Source of the DNA: a virus
Reading direction: 5' to 3' (one strand)
Virus record (IMG/VR): IMGVR_UViG_3300027806_000129
Location: 1 to 28,021 of that record
DNA length: 28,021 nucleotides
Every line of letters begins with the position of its first letter. The stretch's first letter is position 1. Made by a program: the position numbers and the translations under genes. Below the pieces are notes generated by a model. The model saw nothing but the letters and a program-made list of their open reading frames with translations, ran no database searches and was not told the origin of the DNA. Below are positions 7,710 to 14,404 of this stretch, piece by piece.

Positions 7710-8477
7710 ATGCCGGTAGGTGGTAATAGTTCCGAAAAACAAGTAGTTGGTGGTGTATATACAGGTGTTACTAGCGTAAAAGTATCTGTAATTAATCCAA
7801 CTAAAGAGACACTTATTAGTATGGGTATTAATGCTCAAAAAGAGCCACAGTATTTGACAGAAGAAAATGGTATTAAAAAATTGCGATTAGATTTTTATCT
7901 ATCTCATACAACCACGAATTTAAGTCGAGTTACAAAAGCTTCTTTTTGGTTAGAAAATAAACCTCGTACTAATAAAGATGCAACTAAAGTTCAATGGGTA
8001 AACAAATTTGGTACGTTTGCATGGTCTACTAATGAAACAGATGCACCAAATTATGAATGGTTTAGTAAAGAAGGTGCTCGTCCTGCATTTGTAGGTGAAG
8101 AAGCATTAGTAGGCTTTATTAAAGCATGGGCTAACGTAGAACAAAGTAGTCAAGCAATTCTTGATAATATGGCTGCGTTATTTGAAGGTAATATTAAAGA
8201 ATTAACTGATACACATAATGCTCTTAAAAATAATACAGTTCGTGCATTATTAGGAGCACAAGATGGTAAGTATCAAGCTGTTTATACTAAATTCTTTCAA
8301 CGTTCTTATCAATTAAGCCTTGATCCTTGGAAAAAAGCATTAGAAGCTGATTATGGAGATTTTAAAGCAGATTATCAAAATGATCTCGCATTTAAACCAT
8401 ATGTAGGTTCTACTGCTGTAGCAGGTGATAAACCCGCAGATTTGAGTGTTCCAGCAGGAGCAAATATAGAGTTTTAA
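7710..8477 (+). CDS. Single-stranded DNA-binding protein, phage type
   Basis: This 255-residue protein fits a family I recall from crAss-like and other Bacteroides phages as a single-stranded DNA-binding protein. Landmarks are VYTGVTSVKVSVINPTKE near the N-terminus, PQYLTEENG, LRLDFYLSHTTTN, ASFWLENKPRTNKDATK, VNKFGTFAW and GEEALVGFIKAW. The first half would form an OB-fold that coats single-stranded DNA at the fork. The C-terminus is Ala/Asp-rich and ends in NIEF, like the acidic, Phe-ending tail of SSB and T7 gp2.5, which binds partner proteins. It lies between terminators, next to the Sak4-like ATPase and primase genes. Family identity is from memory and should be read as probable. Confidence 0.68.
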   Translation: MPVGGNSSEKQVVGGVYTGVTSVKVSVINPTKETLISMGINAQKEPQYLTEENGIKKLRLDFYLSHTTTNLSRVTKASFWLENKPRTNKDATKVQWVNKFGTFAWSTNETDAPNYEWFSKEGARPAFVGEEALVGFIKAWANVEQSSQAILDNMAALFEGNIKELTDTHNALKNNTVRALLGAQDGKYQAVYTKFFQRSYQLSLDPWKKALEADYGDFKADYQNDLAFKPYVGSTAVAGDKPADLSVPAGANIEF

Positions 8478-8490
8478 TTACTTCTAAATC

Positions 8491-8525
8491 TAAAGGGAGA
8501 GCAGCAATGTTCTCCCTTTTTTATT
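8491..8525 (+). terminator. Rho-independent terminator
   Basis: The arms AAAGGGAGA (8492-8500) and TCTCCCTTT (8511-8519) are perfect, with a ten-base loop and a T-run extending to 8522. It follows the single-stranded DNA-binding protein gene. The left arm repeats the AAAGGGAGAG word of the terminator at 7645, so the two neighbouring genes carry similar 3' ends. Confidence 0.82.
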
Positions 8526-8528
8526 TTT

Positions 8529-8699
8529 ATGATACTAAGGAATAAGCTAGAAAAAATATTACAAAAACATAATACAAGATCGTCTGATCCTGAAAATCTT
8601 CGTAAAGATATAATTAAACTTATATATGCCCATCGAACCAGGAATACCTCTAAGAAGAGACGAGATTTTAAAACGGATAACAGAAGAACAGATATTTGA
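8529..8699 (+). CDS. Possible small protein overlapping primase start
   Basis: ATG at 8529, just after the terminator T-run, opens a 56-codon frame ending at TGA 8697-8699. The product starts MILRNKLEKILQKHN and has DPENLRKDIIKLIYAHR, which reads like a genuine amphipathic helical protein. The tail is very basic (SKKRRDFKTDNRRTDI) and lies within the primase gene in another frame. The 97 bases between terminator and primase are otherwise empty, which favours a real gene. The 74-base overlap is longer than others here, which counts against it. Confidence 0.45.
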   Translation: MILRNKLEKILQKHNTRSSDPENLRKDIIKLIYAHRTRNTSKKRRDFKTDNRRTDI

Positions 8700-9669
8700 A
8701 AAATATCTTGGTATGCCAGTAGACGATAGTGTTACTTACATAAATCCTCTGCGATTAGATAAACGTGCAGGTTGTAGATTTTATAGAGCAAGTAATAATA
8801 GAATCTATTTTAAAGATTTTAGTAAAAAATATCACTGGGATTGTTTTAATGTTGTTCAGTTTATTAATAATAATTGCTCTTTTACAGATGCAATGCGTAT
8901 TATTATTAAGGATTTTAAACTTAATACAATAAATGCTCAATACGATATTACTCCACAAGAGTTTAAAAAGTTTAGATCGAGAATACAAATTGCAACTAGA
9001 AGTTGGGATTTACAAGATGTTCAATATTGGAATCAATATAGTTTAGATATTTCTAGGCTTACAGATTATAGAGTTTATCCATGTAAAGCTATTTGGCTTA
9101 ATGGAGATTATTACAGATGTAAACCAAATGATCCTTGTTATGCTTATTATTTTGGTAAAATTGATGGTATTGATATAATTAAACTTTATTTTCCTTTTAG
9201 AAAAGAAAATAGATTTTTTCAAAATTCTATTAAAGATGATAATCTTTTACAAGGTGAAAGCTACTTAAAGTATCAATCTAATACTTTAGTTCTTACTAAA
9301 AGCTATAAAGATGTTATGTGTTTTGATTTATTTAATCTAGATAGTGTTGCTCCTACTAGTGAATATCAAATACTTACACAAAGTCAAGTAGATTATTTTA
9401 AAACTAAATACCGGAATATTGTTTGTGTTGCAGATCATGATGATACTGGAAGACAATTTGCTTTAGAACATTGGAGAAAATATAATATTCCTTATTATGT
9501 GTTTCCTTGGACTATGGGTAAAGATTTATCTGATAATATAAAGCTATATAAAATTGATAAAGTTAAACAAATTATAAATGAAACCAATGGAATCAAATTT
9601 TTATTAAACTTTTTGCGCGATGGAAAAACTAACAGTAGAAGACTTACAAGGGATTGCAACATTCCTTGA
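8626..9669 (+). CDS. DNA primase, DnaG-type with TOPRIM domain
   Basis: Makes RNA primers for phage DNA synthesis. The N-terminal part (YINPLRLDKRAGCRFY, IYFKDFSKK, WDCFNVVQFI) follows the layout of a CHC2 zinc finger, but with too few Cys/His for a full metal site. The C-terminal half is a TOPRIM fold: LVLTKSYKDVMCF at about residues 222-231, VADHDDTGR with the metal-binding Asp270 and Asp272, and FPWTMGKDLSDNI. The usual acidic residue before the first TOPRIM helix is Lys225; I recall the same TKS.KDVM form in related phage primases. Length is 347 residues. The end overlaps the next gene by 50 bases. Close neighbours are the helicase and the single-stranded DNA-binding protein. Confidence 0.85.
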   Translation: MPIEPGIPLRRDEILKRITEEQIFEKYLGMPVDDSVTYINPLRLDKRAGCRFYRASNNRIYFKDFSKKYHWDCFNVVQFINNNCSFTDAMRIIIKDFKLNTINAQYDITPQEFKKFRSRIQIATRSWDLQDVQYWNQYSLDISRLTDYRVYPCKAIWLNGDYYRCKPNDPCYAYYFGKIDGIDIIKLYFPFRKENRFFQNSIKDDNLLQGESYLKYQSNTLVLTKSYKDVMCFDLFNLDSVAPTSEYQILTQSQVDYFKTKYRNIVCVADHDDTGRQFALEHWRKYNIPYYVFPWTMGKDLSDNIKLYKIDKVKQIINETNGIKFLLNFLRDGKTNSRRLTRDCNIP

Positions 9670-9925
9670 AGTAAAGGCAGGAATTAAAATAATGGTAATG
9701 CCTAATGAATTTATGAAAGAAGGTGTTGCTTTCTTATTGATGAACTCAAAAGATGTTGAAAATATGAAGGAGATTTTTGAAGCCGTGAAACCACTCAAGT
9801 TAGTTGAGTGCGTTGGCAAGTATTACCGTGGCAGGTGGGCGGGTTTTTGGTGTATAGATAGATCAGACCCACAATGCTCAAAACAATGTGGGTACTGCCA
9901 AGATAATGACCCCAACTGTGCGTAG
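9620..9925 (+). CDS. Small cysteine-rich protein of unknown function, GC-rich 3' half
   Basis: The 101-residue product starts inside the end of the primase gene. Residues 1-65 form a mixed helix-strand unit (EDLQGIATFLEVKAGIKIMV, FMKEGVAFLLMNSKD). The C-terminal third changes character: GRWAGFWC, then CSKQCGYC and a final NC give six closely spaced cysteines including C-x3-C-x2-C, which could bind zinc or form a cluster. The DNA of that part (9781-9930) is close to 49% GC by hand count, about twice the surrounding level, and uses many C- and G-ending codons not used by neighbours. This suggests recent acquisition or a constrained sequence. No family recognised. A 69-base gap without clear signals follows. 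Confidence 0.6.
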   Translation: MEKLTVEDLQGIATFLEVKAGIKIMVMPNEFMKEGVAFLLMNSKDVENMKEIFEAVKPLKLVECVGKYYRGRWAGFWCIDRSDPQCSKQCGYCQDNDPNCA

Positions 9926-9994
9926 GCTTCCATGCCAGACCAGAAAATATGGTATTAGACAATAATTAATGTATATACTACTAACTAATCATGT

Positions 9995-10720
9995 ATGGAG
10001 AGTGCAGGCAATAATGTAATTAAACCTTTTGTTCCTAATGTAAGATTAATTTATAGTGTTACTATTCCTAATTATATTAGAAAAGTAAAACTTTCGGATG
10101 CTAGACGTGCAAAGTATTATACTTTTCCAAAAGATGAAAGTGTTAAAACTACAAAGAAAAAGTTTAATAGTAATAGGTATCAATGGAGAGAATATACTTC
10201 TTCTACAAAAAAGAAAGAAATAAGATTATTTGATACTGCAACTAATGAGTTTGTAGTTAAGAATACAAGAACAGCAGGTACAGAAAAATGGGAAGTAATT
10301 AATGCAGAAAAAGTTTATAATAGAGCATATCACCCTAGTGTTCAAGCTAAAATAGTAAGAGAGATAGGTCAATTCCTTCTCTCTTTTCTAAAAGCTATGC
10401 CAGTAATTAGTCAATTTCCTTTATATGTTCAATGCGAGATACACGATTATAATAACGATAAAATATCTGGTAATATATGGGATGTAATTAATAGAGGTTA
10501 TTTATATTGTAAAGTATTTGAAGATATTTTAAAACCTAAAACTGATAAAAATCCTTTAGGTCTAGGGGTTATTCCAGATGATTCATATAAATATATAATG
10601 TGTCCTGCTCATCCTATATTTTATTCTTTAGGAGAAAAAAGAAAAGTGTTTACAGAAGAAATGGATTCTTTTCTTGATCCTGAACCTAAATTAGTATTTA
10701 ATATTTATGTATGCCAATAG
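9995..10720 (+). CDS. Possible RusA-like Holliday junction resolvase
   Basis: The 241-residue product starts at ATG 9995, with an in-frame stop nine bases before, so the start is well defined. The N-terminal 110 residues are basic (KKKFNSNRYQWR, STKKKEIRLF). The C-terminal half has the pattern of RusA endonucleases: a strand FPLYVQCEI, then HDYNNDKISGNIWDVINR, a helix with KVFEDILK, then GVIPDDSYKYI followed by strands. In RusA, Asp residues in D.DN..K, D.L and DD bind the catalytic metal and cut four-way junctions in replicated DNA. The fit is by pattern only and the N-terminal half would be an addition. Weakly to moderately supported. Confidence 0.6.
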   Translation: MESAGNNVIKPFVPNVRLIYSVTIPNYIRKVKLSDARRAKYYTFPKDESVKTTKKKFNSNRYQWREYTSSTKKKEIRLFDTATNEFVVKNTRTAGTEKWEVINAEKVYNRAYHPSVQAKIVREIGQFLLSFLKAMPVISQFPLYVQCEIHDYNNDKISGNIWDVINRGYLYCKVFEDILKPKTDKNPLGLGVIPDDSYKYIMCPAHPIFYSLGEKRKVFTEEMDSFLDPEPKLVFNIYVCQ

Positions 10721-10956
10721 CAGGTAGACCCACAGACTTAACATATGAAGCTAAAATTGAACGTGTTTTAAATGTAATAAATAAGCTTCATAGTGAATCA
10801 GATAGACATTTTATAAGAACCTTTATTTTTGATTTAGGTTATCAATATATAGTAAAGTCCAAAGAGTTAGATAAGTTTGTTAGGCCAGAAATAGAAGCAT
10901 TAGATAGAAGAGCGATAACAAATATATTAAGAGATTTAGGTTATGATGGATTTTAG
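10711..10956 (+). CDS. Small hypothetical protein
   Basis: The 81-residue product overlaps the previous gene by 10 bases and the next by 14. It is predicted almost wholly helical, with many charged residues (YEAKIERVLNVINKLHSES, DKFVRPEIEALDRRAI, LRDLGYDGF). No motif is recognised. It lies between a possible resolvase and a short basic gene, so a role in DNA handling is possible but not shown. Confidence 0.65.
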   Translation: MPIAGRPTDLTYEAKIERVLNVINKLHSESDRHFIRTFIFDLGYQYIVKSKELDKFVRPEIEALDRRAITNILRDLGYDGF

Positions 10957-11128
10957 ATATTTGATAATAGATAAAAACACAGGTAATGTAGTTAGATATA
11001 ATATAGTTCCAGGTTATCTTAATTATAATATCTATAAAGGTATACTTATTCTAATTGATTTAGAAAATTATACTGAATTTGATCCTAGTACAGAAACATG
11101 GAACCAAATTGATCGAGAAGAAAAATAA
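10943..11128 (+). CDS. Small hypothetical protein
   Basis: The 61-residue product begins at one of two adjacent ATG codons (10943 or 10946) inside the preceding gene. It is tyrosine-rich with alternating strands (FRYLIIDKNTG, VRYNIVPGYLNYNIY, ILILIDLENYTEF) and looks like a small beta-domain. Its stop codon lies inside the left arm of the AT-only hairpin at 11121-11162, so it is the last gene of its transcription group. Function unknown. Confidence 0.62.
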   Translation: MMDFRYLIIDKNTGNVVRYNIVPGYLNYNIYKGILILIDLENYTEFDPSTETWNQIDREEK

Positions 11129-11162
11129 TTTTAAAAATTTTTTATTTTTTAAAATTATTTTT
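11121..11162 (+). terminator. AT-only 17-bp hairpin, terminator-like
   Basis: The arms 11121-11137 and 11146-11162 are perfect complements over 17 bp, made only of A and T, with an eight-base loop. Each arm has its own A- or T-runs, so it could act in both directions. It overlaps the stop of the small gene before it and leaves 48 bases of AT-rich leader before the nuclease gene. A pure A/T stem is weak thermally, but its length and perfection argue it is selected. Confidence 0.65.
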
Positions 11163-11210
11163 CCAATCAATTTTCATAAATTTACATATTAAAAATTATA
11201 AGAAAATATT

Positions 11211-12308
11211 ATGCCTATTGGATATTTAGTTAATAATGGTGATCTTAGTAATCCTATTGTTAGTCAATCTGCTCTTAATCAATTAGACCCTAATATGGGT
11301 GGACACCCTAAAAAGTTTGCTAATTATATAATGCAGTTTGAACCAATAAAGAAAACACCATCTTTAGAAAGAGGGGATTTACTTCATAGTTGGATTGAGC
11401 ATCCTGATGATTTTGTTTTTTCAGAAGTTAATAAACCTGCTGAGAAATTAGCCGATTTTAGTGAATCTTTCTATAAATTATATTGTAATAAATTATATGA
11501 AATTACAGAAGAATTTGCTGAATTTTGTCAAGGCGATATGCAACTTGAAGCAGAGGATTATTTTATTGTAAATGATCTATTTAAAGATTTAAATCAACGA
11601 TCTCCTGAAAAAGATGAAGTAAAATTATTAGTTTATAGTATATTTTATGCTCGTAAGCAAGCAGAATATGATAAAAGATTAGTACCCTCAACAGTAATTA
11701 AAAAATTTAAAGAATGTTTACCATATATTAAGTTTTTAGTATCTGCTACAGGAAAGATTGCTGTTACAGGAGAGACAAAAAAGATTCTTATAAATTGTTA
11801 TGAGTCTTTACGACAACATCCAACTGCAAAGATGATGTTATTTGATAATCTTCTTAATACTACAAGAAGAAAAGAGTTAGAATTATTCTGGGATGAAAGA
11901 ACAGAAGTAGAAGAAAATCTATATATTGATATTAAAAGAAAAGCAAAATTAGACAATATTCTAAAAACTGAAAATACTATTATAATTAGTGATTTAAAAA
12001 CTACGTCACATAATGTTGGAGACTTCAAAGAAGGAGCTTTTAAAGAATGGAATCTGGGTCGGCAGTTGATAAGTTATGGTGTTGGTTACAATGCAGTTAC
12101 TCAAAATCAAAAACAAATAATTTATCGTAACATAGTAGTTGAAACAAAAGAACCTTATACAACTGCTATTTATCAAATGAGTTTTGATAGTATATTAAGC
12201 GCTAAGAGAAGTTATAATGAAATTATGAAAAGATTAGCACATCATATTTACTTTCAAAATTGGAATCTTACTAAAGAAGAGTATAATGTTGGTTATATTG
12301 AATTATGA
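11211..12308 (+). CDS. PD-(D/E)XK nuclease, RecB/Cas4-like exonuclease family
   Basis: Predicted metal-dependent exonuclease for recombination or DNA processing. The 365-residue protein has an early RGDLLHSWIEHP segment (His59), matching the conserved helix of RecB-type nucleases. It also has KAKLDNIL (Asp248), IIISDLKTT (Asp261, Lys263; the D...DxK core) and GRQLISYGVGY, which matches the Q...Y motif. The order H, D, DxK, Q..Y is the one expected of the PD-(D/E)XK family-1 exonucleases found in many phages with annealing proteins; the Sak4-like ATPase at 6226 could be its partner. It ends in an ATGA overlap with the next gene. Preceded by an AT-rich leader with no convincing promoter. Confidence 0.85.
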   Translation: MPIGYLVNNGDLSNPIVSQSALNQLDPNMGGHPKKFANYIMQFEPIKKTPSLERGDLLHSWIEHPDDFVFSEVNKPAEKLADFSESFYKLYCNKLYEITEEFAEFCQGDMQLEAEDYFIVNDLFKDLNQRSPEKDEVKLLVYSIFYARKQAEYDKRLVPSTVIKKFKECLPYIKFLVSATGKIAVTGETKKILINCYESLRQHPTAKMMLFDNLLNTTRRKELELFWDERTEVEENLYIDIKRKAKLDNILKTENTIIISDLKTTSHNVGDFKEGAFKEWNLGRQLISYGVGYNAVTQNQKQIIYRNIVVETKEPYTTAIYQMSFDSILSAKRSYNEIMKRLAHHIYFQNWNLTKEEYNVGYIEL

Positions 12309-12691
12309 AGTTAAAATCTGAAGAAATTAAAAAAGTTAAGTATTCTAAAGATGAATTAGTTAAACTTTTTTGTAAAGAATTTAGTTATTTTAATGTTAAC
12401 TCTAATATTATAAGAGGTGTTAAATTTAATTCTGCTAATGGATTTTACGATTTTGTTAAGAAAAAAACTTTTACTTTAGAAGAGTTAAATTATTATAGAT
12501 CACTTTTAGATTTTCATTATCGTTTGAATATTCCTATTACTGCTGTAGCAAAGGTTCATAATCATATTGAAAAAATTAGTTGGCGACTAGTACAGCTTAC
12601 TGAAAAAAAAATATTTGATAGTATGAGAAGTTGTGATTATACAGAAGAACAAATTAATAAAATAAAAAAATATGTCACAAATAAAGATTGA
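12305..12691 (+). CDS. Hypothetical protein
   Basis: The 128-residue, lysine-rich product is joined to the nuclease gene by an ATGA overlap and overlaps the next gene by 20 bases. It is mostly helical, with YSKDELVKLFCKEF, FTLEELNYYRSLLDFHYRL and YTEEQINKIKKYV. The last could be part of a small DNA-binding fold. No family recognised. The translational coupling to the nuclease hints at a shared task, such as a nuclease accessory factor, but this is a guess from position. Confidence 0.65.
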   Translation: MKLKSEEIKKVKYSKDELVKLFCKEFSYFNVNSNIIRGVKFNSANGFYDFVKKKTFTLEELNYYRSLLDFHYRLNIPITAVAKVHNHIEKISWRLVQLTEKKIFDSMRSCDYTEEQINKIKKYVTNKD

Positions 12692-13031
12692 AGCAAATAA
12701 TATTCAAATTGTATCTCCTGATAATAAAGTATTTTTTAGTACTTTATATGATTTAGGATTGTTTCTTCCGTATATACGCTCTAAAACAGTTGATGTAACT
12801 AAATCATTTATAGAAACGCAAACTGGAAAAGTTTTAATAGATCGTAGAGAGCAAAAATTTAATAAAAAGGATCATAGTGAATACGTAAATGCAAAAGTAA
12901 CTATTAAAGAAATTGCATTAGGAAATTCAGATGGTTTAGATAAGATTGCTGAAAATCTTGAAAATGGTAAAACTGTTACTATTAATGATTGGAAATTAAA
13001 AGTAGTACAATATGATAGGATTAAAAGATAA
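12672..13031 (+). CDS. Hypothetical protein
   Basis: The 119-residue product starts inside the previous gene and overlaps the next by 20 bases. It is strand-rich at the N-terminus (QIKIEANNIQIVSPDNKVFFS) and again at the C-terminus (VTINDWKLKVVQYDRIK), with a central basic part (VLIDRREQKFNKKDH). No membrane segment or known motif is seen. Function unknown. Confidence 0.65.
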   Translation: MSQIKIEANNIQIVSPDNKVFFSTLYDLGLFLPYIRSKTVDVTKSFIETQTGKVLIDRREQKFNKKDHSEYVNAKVTIKEIALGNSDGLDKIAENLENGKTVTINDWKLKVVQYDRIKR

Positions 13032-13275
13032 AGTTACATTATTTGTAACTGCTTTTGTTCAAGTAACTTTTGTAGCTATGAGTTCTGTCAGTATTATTAA
13101 CAACAGTCTTATTATGATTGGTGTTACTGGATTTATGATTTCATTTATTTGGACACTCAATGTTAAAAAAGTTGCTTTTGGTAATACAAGAGATAGGTTT
13201 ATTTACGCAATAGGTGCTATGTTAGGCACCTATTGCGGTTATTTTTTAAGTAAATATTTAATCACAATTATATGA
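13012..13275 (+). CDS. Small integral membrane protein with three predicted helices
   Basis: The 87-residue product has three hydrophobic segments, at about residues 8-29, 31-49 and 63-85, separated by short loops with NVKKVAFGNTRDR between the second and third. I recall small phage membrane proteins with the same outline (a FxQVxFVA first helix, then GFxISxIWxxNVKKxAFG), of unknown function. It would sit in the host inner membrane. Being in the early module rather than a lysis cassette argues against a classical holin. Bases 13206-13247 of the gene form a terminator-like hairpin. The stop overlaps the thyX start by ATGA. Confidence 0.75.
   Translation: MIGLKDKVTLFVTAFVQVTFVAMSSVSIINNSLIMIGVTGFMISFIWTLNVKKVAFGNTRDRFIYAIGAMLGTYCGYFLSKYLITII
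13206..13247 (+). terminator. Terminator-like hairpin inside the membrane-protein gene
   Basis: CGCAATAGGTGC (13206-13217) and GCACCTATTGCG (13226-13237) form a perfect 12-bp stem with an eight-base loop, and a T-run (13242-13247) follows after four bases. It is the most GC-rich perfect hairpin in this part of the window and lies 34 bases before thyX. It is within codons 65-76 of the small membrane protein. It could attenuate transcription into thyX, stabilise or cleave the message, or be fortuitous. Confidence 0.6.
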
Positions 13276-14363
13276 TATTAGCAAAAGTAGTAGCAGACAG
13301 TAAAAACGAATTTGGTGATCGTATTACTACAATGATAGTTACATTTCCACGTATTATTTTAGCAGAATTTAATACTCATAGAATGTTTAGTAGAAACTCT
13401 GCAAGTAGTAGAGCTATACCATTTGAGAAGATGGTTAAATCTATTAAAGAAAATCCCTTTGTGCCTATAGCATGGATGAAAGATCATAGAGGTATGCAAG
13501 GAACTGAATTTTTTACTAATGAAGATGAGATTAGAGAATTAAAAAGTCAGTATTTATTTGCTAGAGATTATGCAGTACAACAAGCAGAAACATTAAACGG
13601 TAAAGGACTTACTAAACAAATTGTTAATAGAGGTTTAGAAGCTTATATGTGGCATACAGTAATTGTAACTGCTACAGAATGGGAGAATTTCTTTGCATTG
13701 AGGTGTCCACAATATAGTATTAATGAACCTAATAAAGAAGTTAGTGGTAAATTATTTAGAAGTTGGAAAGATGTAATCAAAGCTATTACTTCTTATGATC
13801 TTCGTAATCATGATTATGATTTCTATTCTAAGTTTGATAATACTAAAAAACTTAAACATAATAAAGGTCAAGCTGAAATTCACATGATGGCTTTAGCAGA
13901 AGCAATGTGGGATGCTTATAATGAATCCACTCCTAAAGAATTAAAGGCTGGTGAGTGGCATATACCATTTGGGGATAATCTCGATGAGTTTCAAGTTTAT
14001 AAACAATTTAGCTTAGGCACTATTAACGAATGGGGCATTAAGAGTTTTAGAACTGAATTAGATATTTTGAAGATCAAAATAGCAACTGCTCGTTGTGCAA
14101 GAGTATCTTATACAGTAGTTGGTGAAGAAGGTAAAGAACCTAATTATGAAAATGATGTAAAACTTCATGATAGATTAGCTGAAAGTGGTCATTGGAGTCC
14201 ATTTGAGCATTGTGCTAAAGCTATGAATTTTGGTGAATTTGATAATTCATTTCATAAAGGAAATAGTGGAGATGGACCTGAATTTTATAGTAATGGATGG
14301 AGCGGTAATTTTAGAGGCTTTGTTCAATATCGTAAGATGTTTAATAATGAAAACATAAGTTAA
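13272..14363 (+). CDS. thyX: FAD-dependent thymidylate synthase ThyX, circularly permuted form
   Basis: Converts dUMP to dTMP with methylene-tetrahydrofolate and FAD, supplying thymidine for an AT-rich genome. The ThyX motif HRxxSxNxxSxR is at residues 36-47 (THRMFSRNSASSRA). KQIVNRGLEAYMWHTVIVTATEWENFFALR (about 115-144) matches the later ThyX region with the substrate-binding Arg. The segment ARVSY...GHWSPFEH, which in ordinary ThyX precedes the HR motif, is at 276-313 near the C-terminus. The blocks are thus in permuted order. At 363 residues it is longer than the usual 220-250. Other phage ThyX proteins have this form to my recollection. It starts in an ATGA overlap and ends before a strong terminator. 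Confidence 0.9.
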   Translation: MILAKVVADSKNEFGDRITTMIVTFPRIILAEFNTHRMFSRNSASSRAIPFEKMVKSIKENPFVPIAWMKDHRGMQGTEFFTNEDEIRELKSQYLFARDYAVQQAETLNGKGLTKQIVNRGLEAYMWHTVIVTATEWENFFALRCPQYSINEPNKEVSGKLFRSWKDVIKAITSYDLRNHDYDFYSKFDNTKKLKHNKGQAEIHMMALAEAMWDAYNESTPKELKAGEWHIPFGDNLDEFQVYKQFSLGTINEWGIKSFRTELDILKIKIATARCARVSYTVVGEEGKEPNYENDVKLHDRLAESGHWSPFEHCAKAMNFGEFDNSFHKGNSGDGPEFYSNGWSGNFRGFVQYRKMFNNENIS

Positions 14364-14369
14364 CAATCT

Positions 14370-14404
14370 AATTAGTAGTAAGATTTATCTTACTACTAAT
14401 TTTA
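14370..14404 (+). terminator. Rho-independent terminator after thyX
   Basis: The arms AATTAGTAGTAAGA (14370-14383) and TCTTACTACTAATT (14388-14401) are a perfect 14-bp stem with loop TTTA, followed by further T. It begins six bases after the thyX stop. Only 14 bases lie between it and the next ATG at 14418, too few for an ordinary promoter, so downstream genes depend on readthrough, antitermination or an embedded promoter. Confidence 0.85.

Noticed and set aside
7638-7838. Minus-strand frame of 66 codons
   Set aside because: It spans a terminator and the start of a clear plus-strand gene and has no recognisable features; a shadow.
8755-8988. Minus-strand frame within the primase gene
   Set aside because: Antisense shadow of a well-supported gene; composition (many Ile, Cys, Asn) is typical of AT-rich antisense.
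9298-9312. Lys instead of Glu in the primase TOPRIM domain as a novelty
   Set aside because: I recall the TKS.KDVM form in related phage primases, so it is likely a family trait rather than an individual defect.
9604-9819. Minus-strand frame opposite the cysteine-rich gene
   Set aside because: Antisense to two overlapping plus-strand genes, no motif and no leader.
9926-9994. tRNA or other RNA gene in the gap after the cysteine-rich gene
   Set aside because: Only 69 bases, with no cloverleaf or convincing stem; no tRNA or CRISPR repeats were seen anywhere in the window.
11798-12028. Minus-strand frame within the nuclease gene
   Set aside because: Antisense shadow across the nuclease catalytic region.
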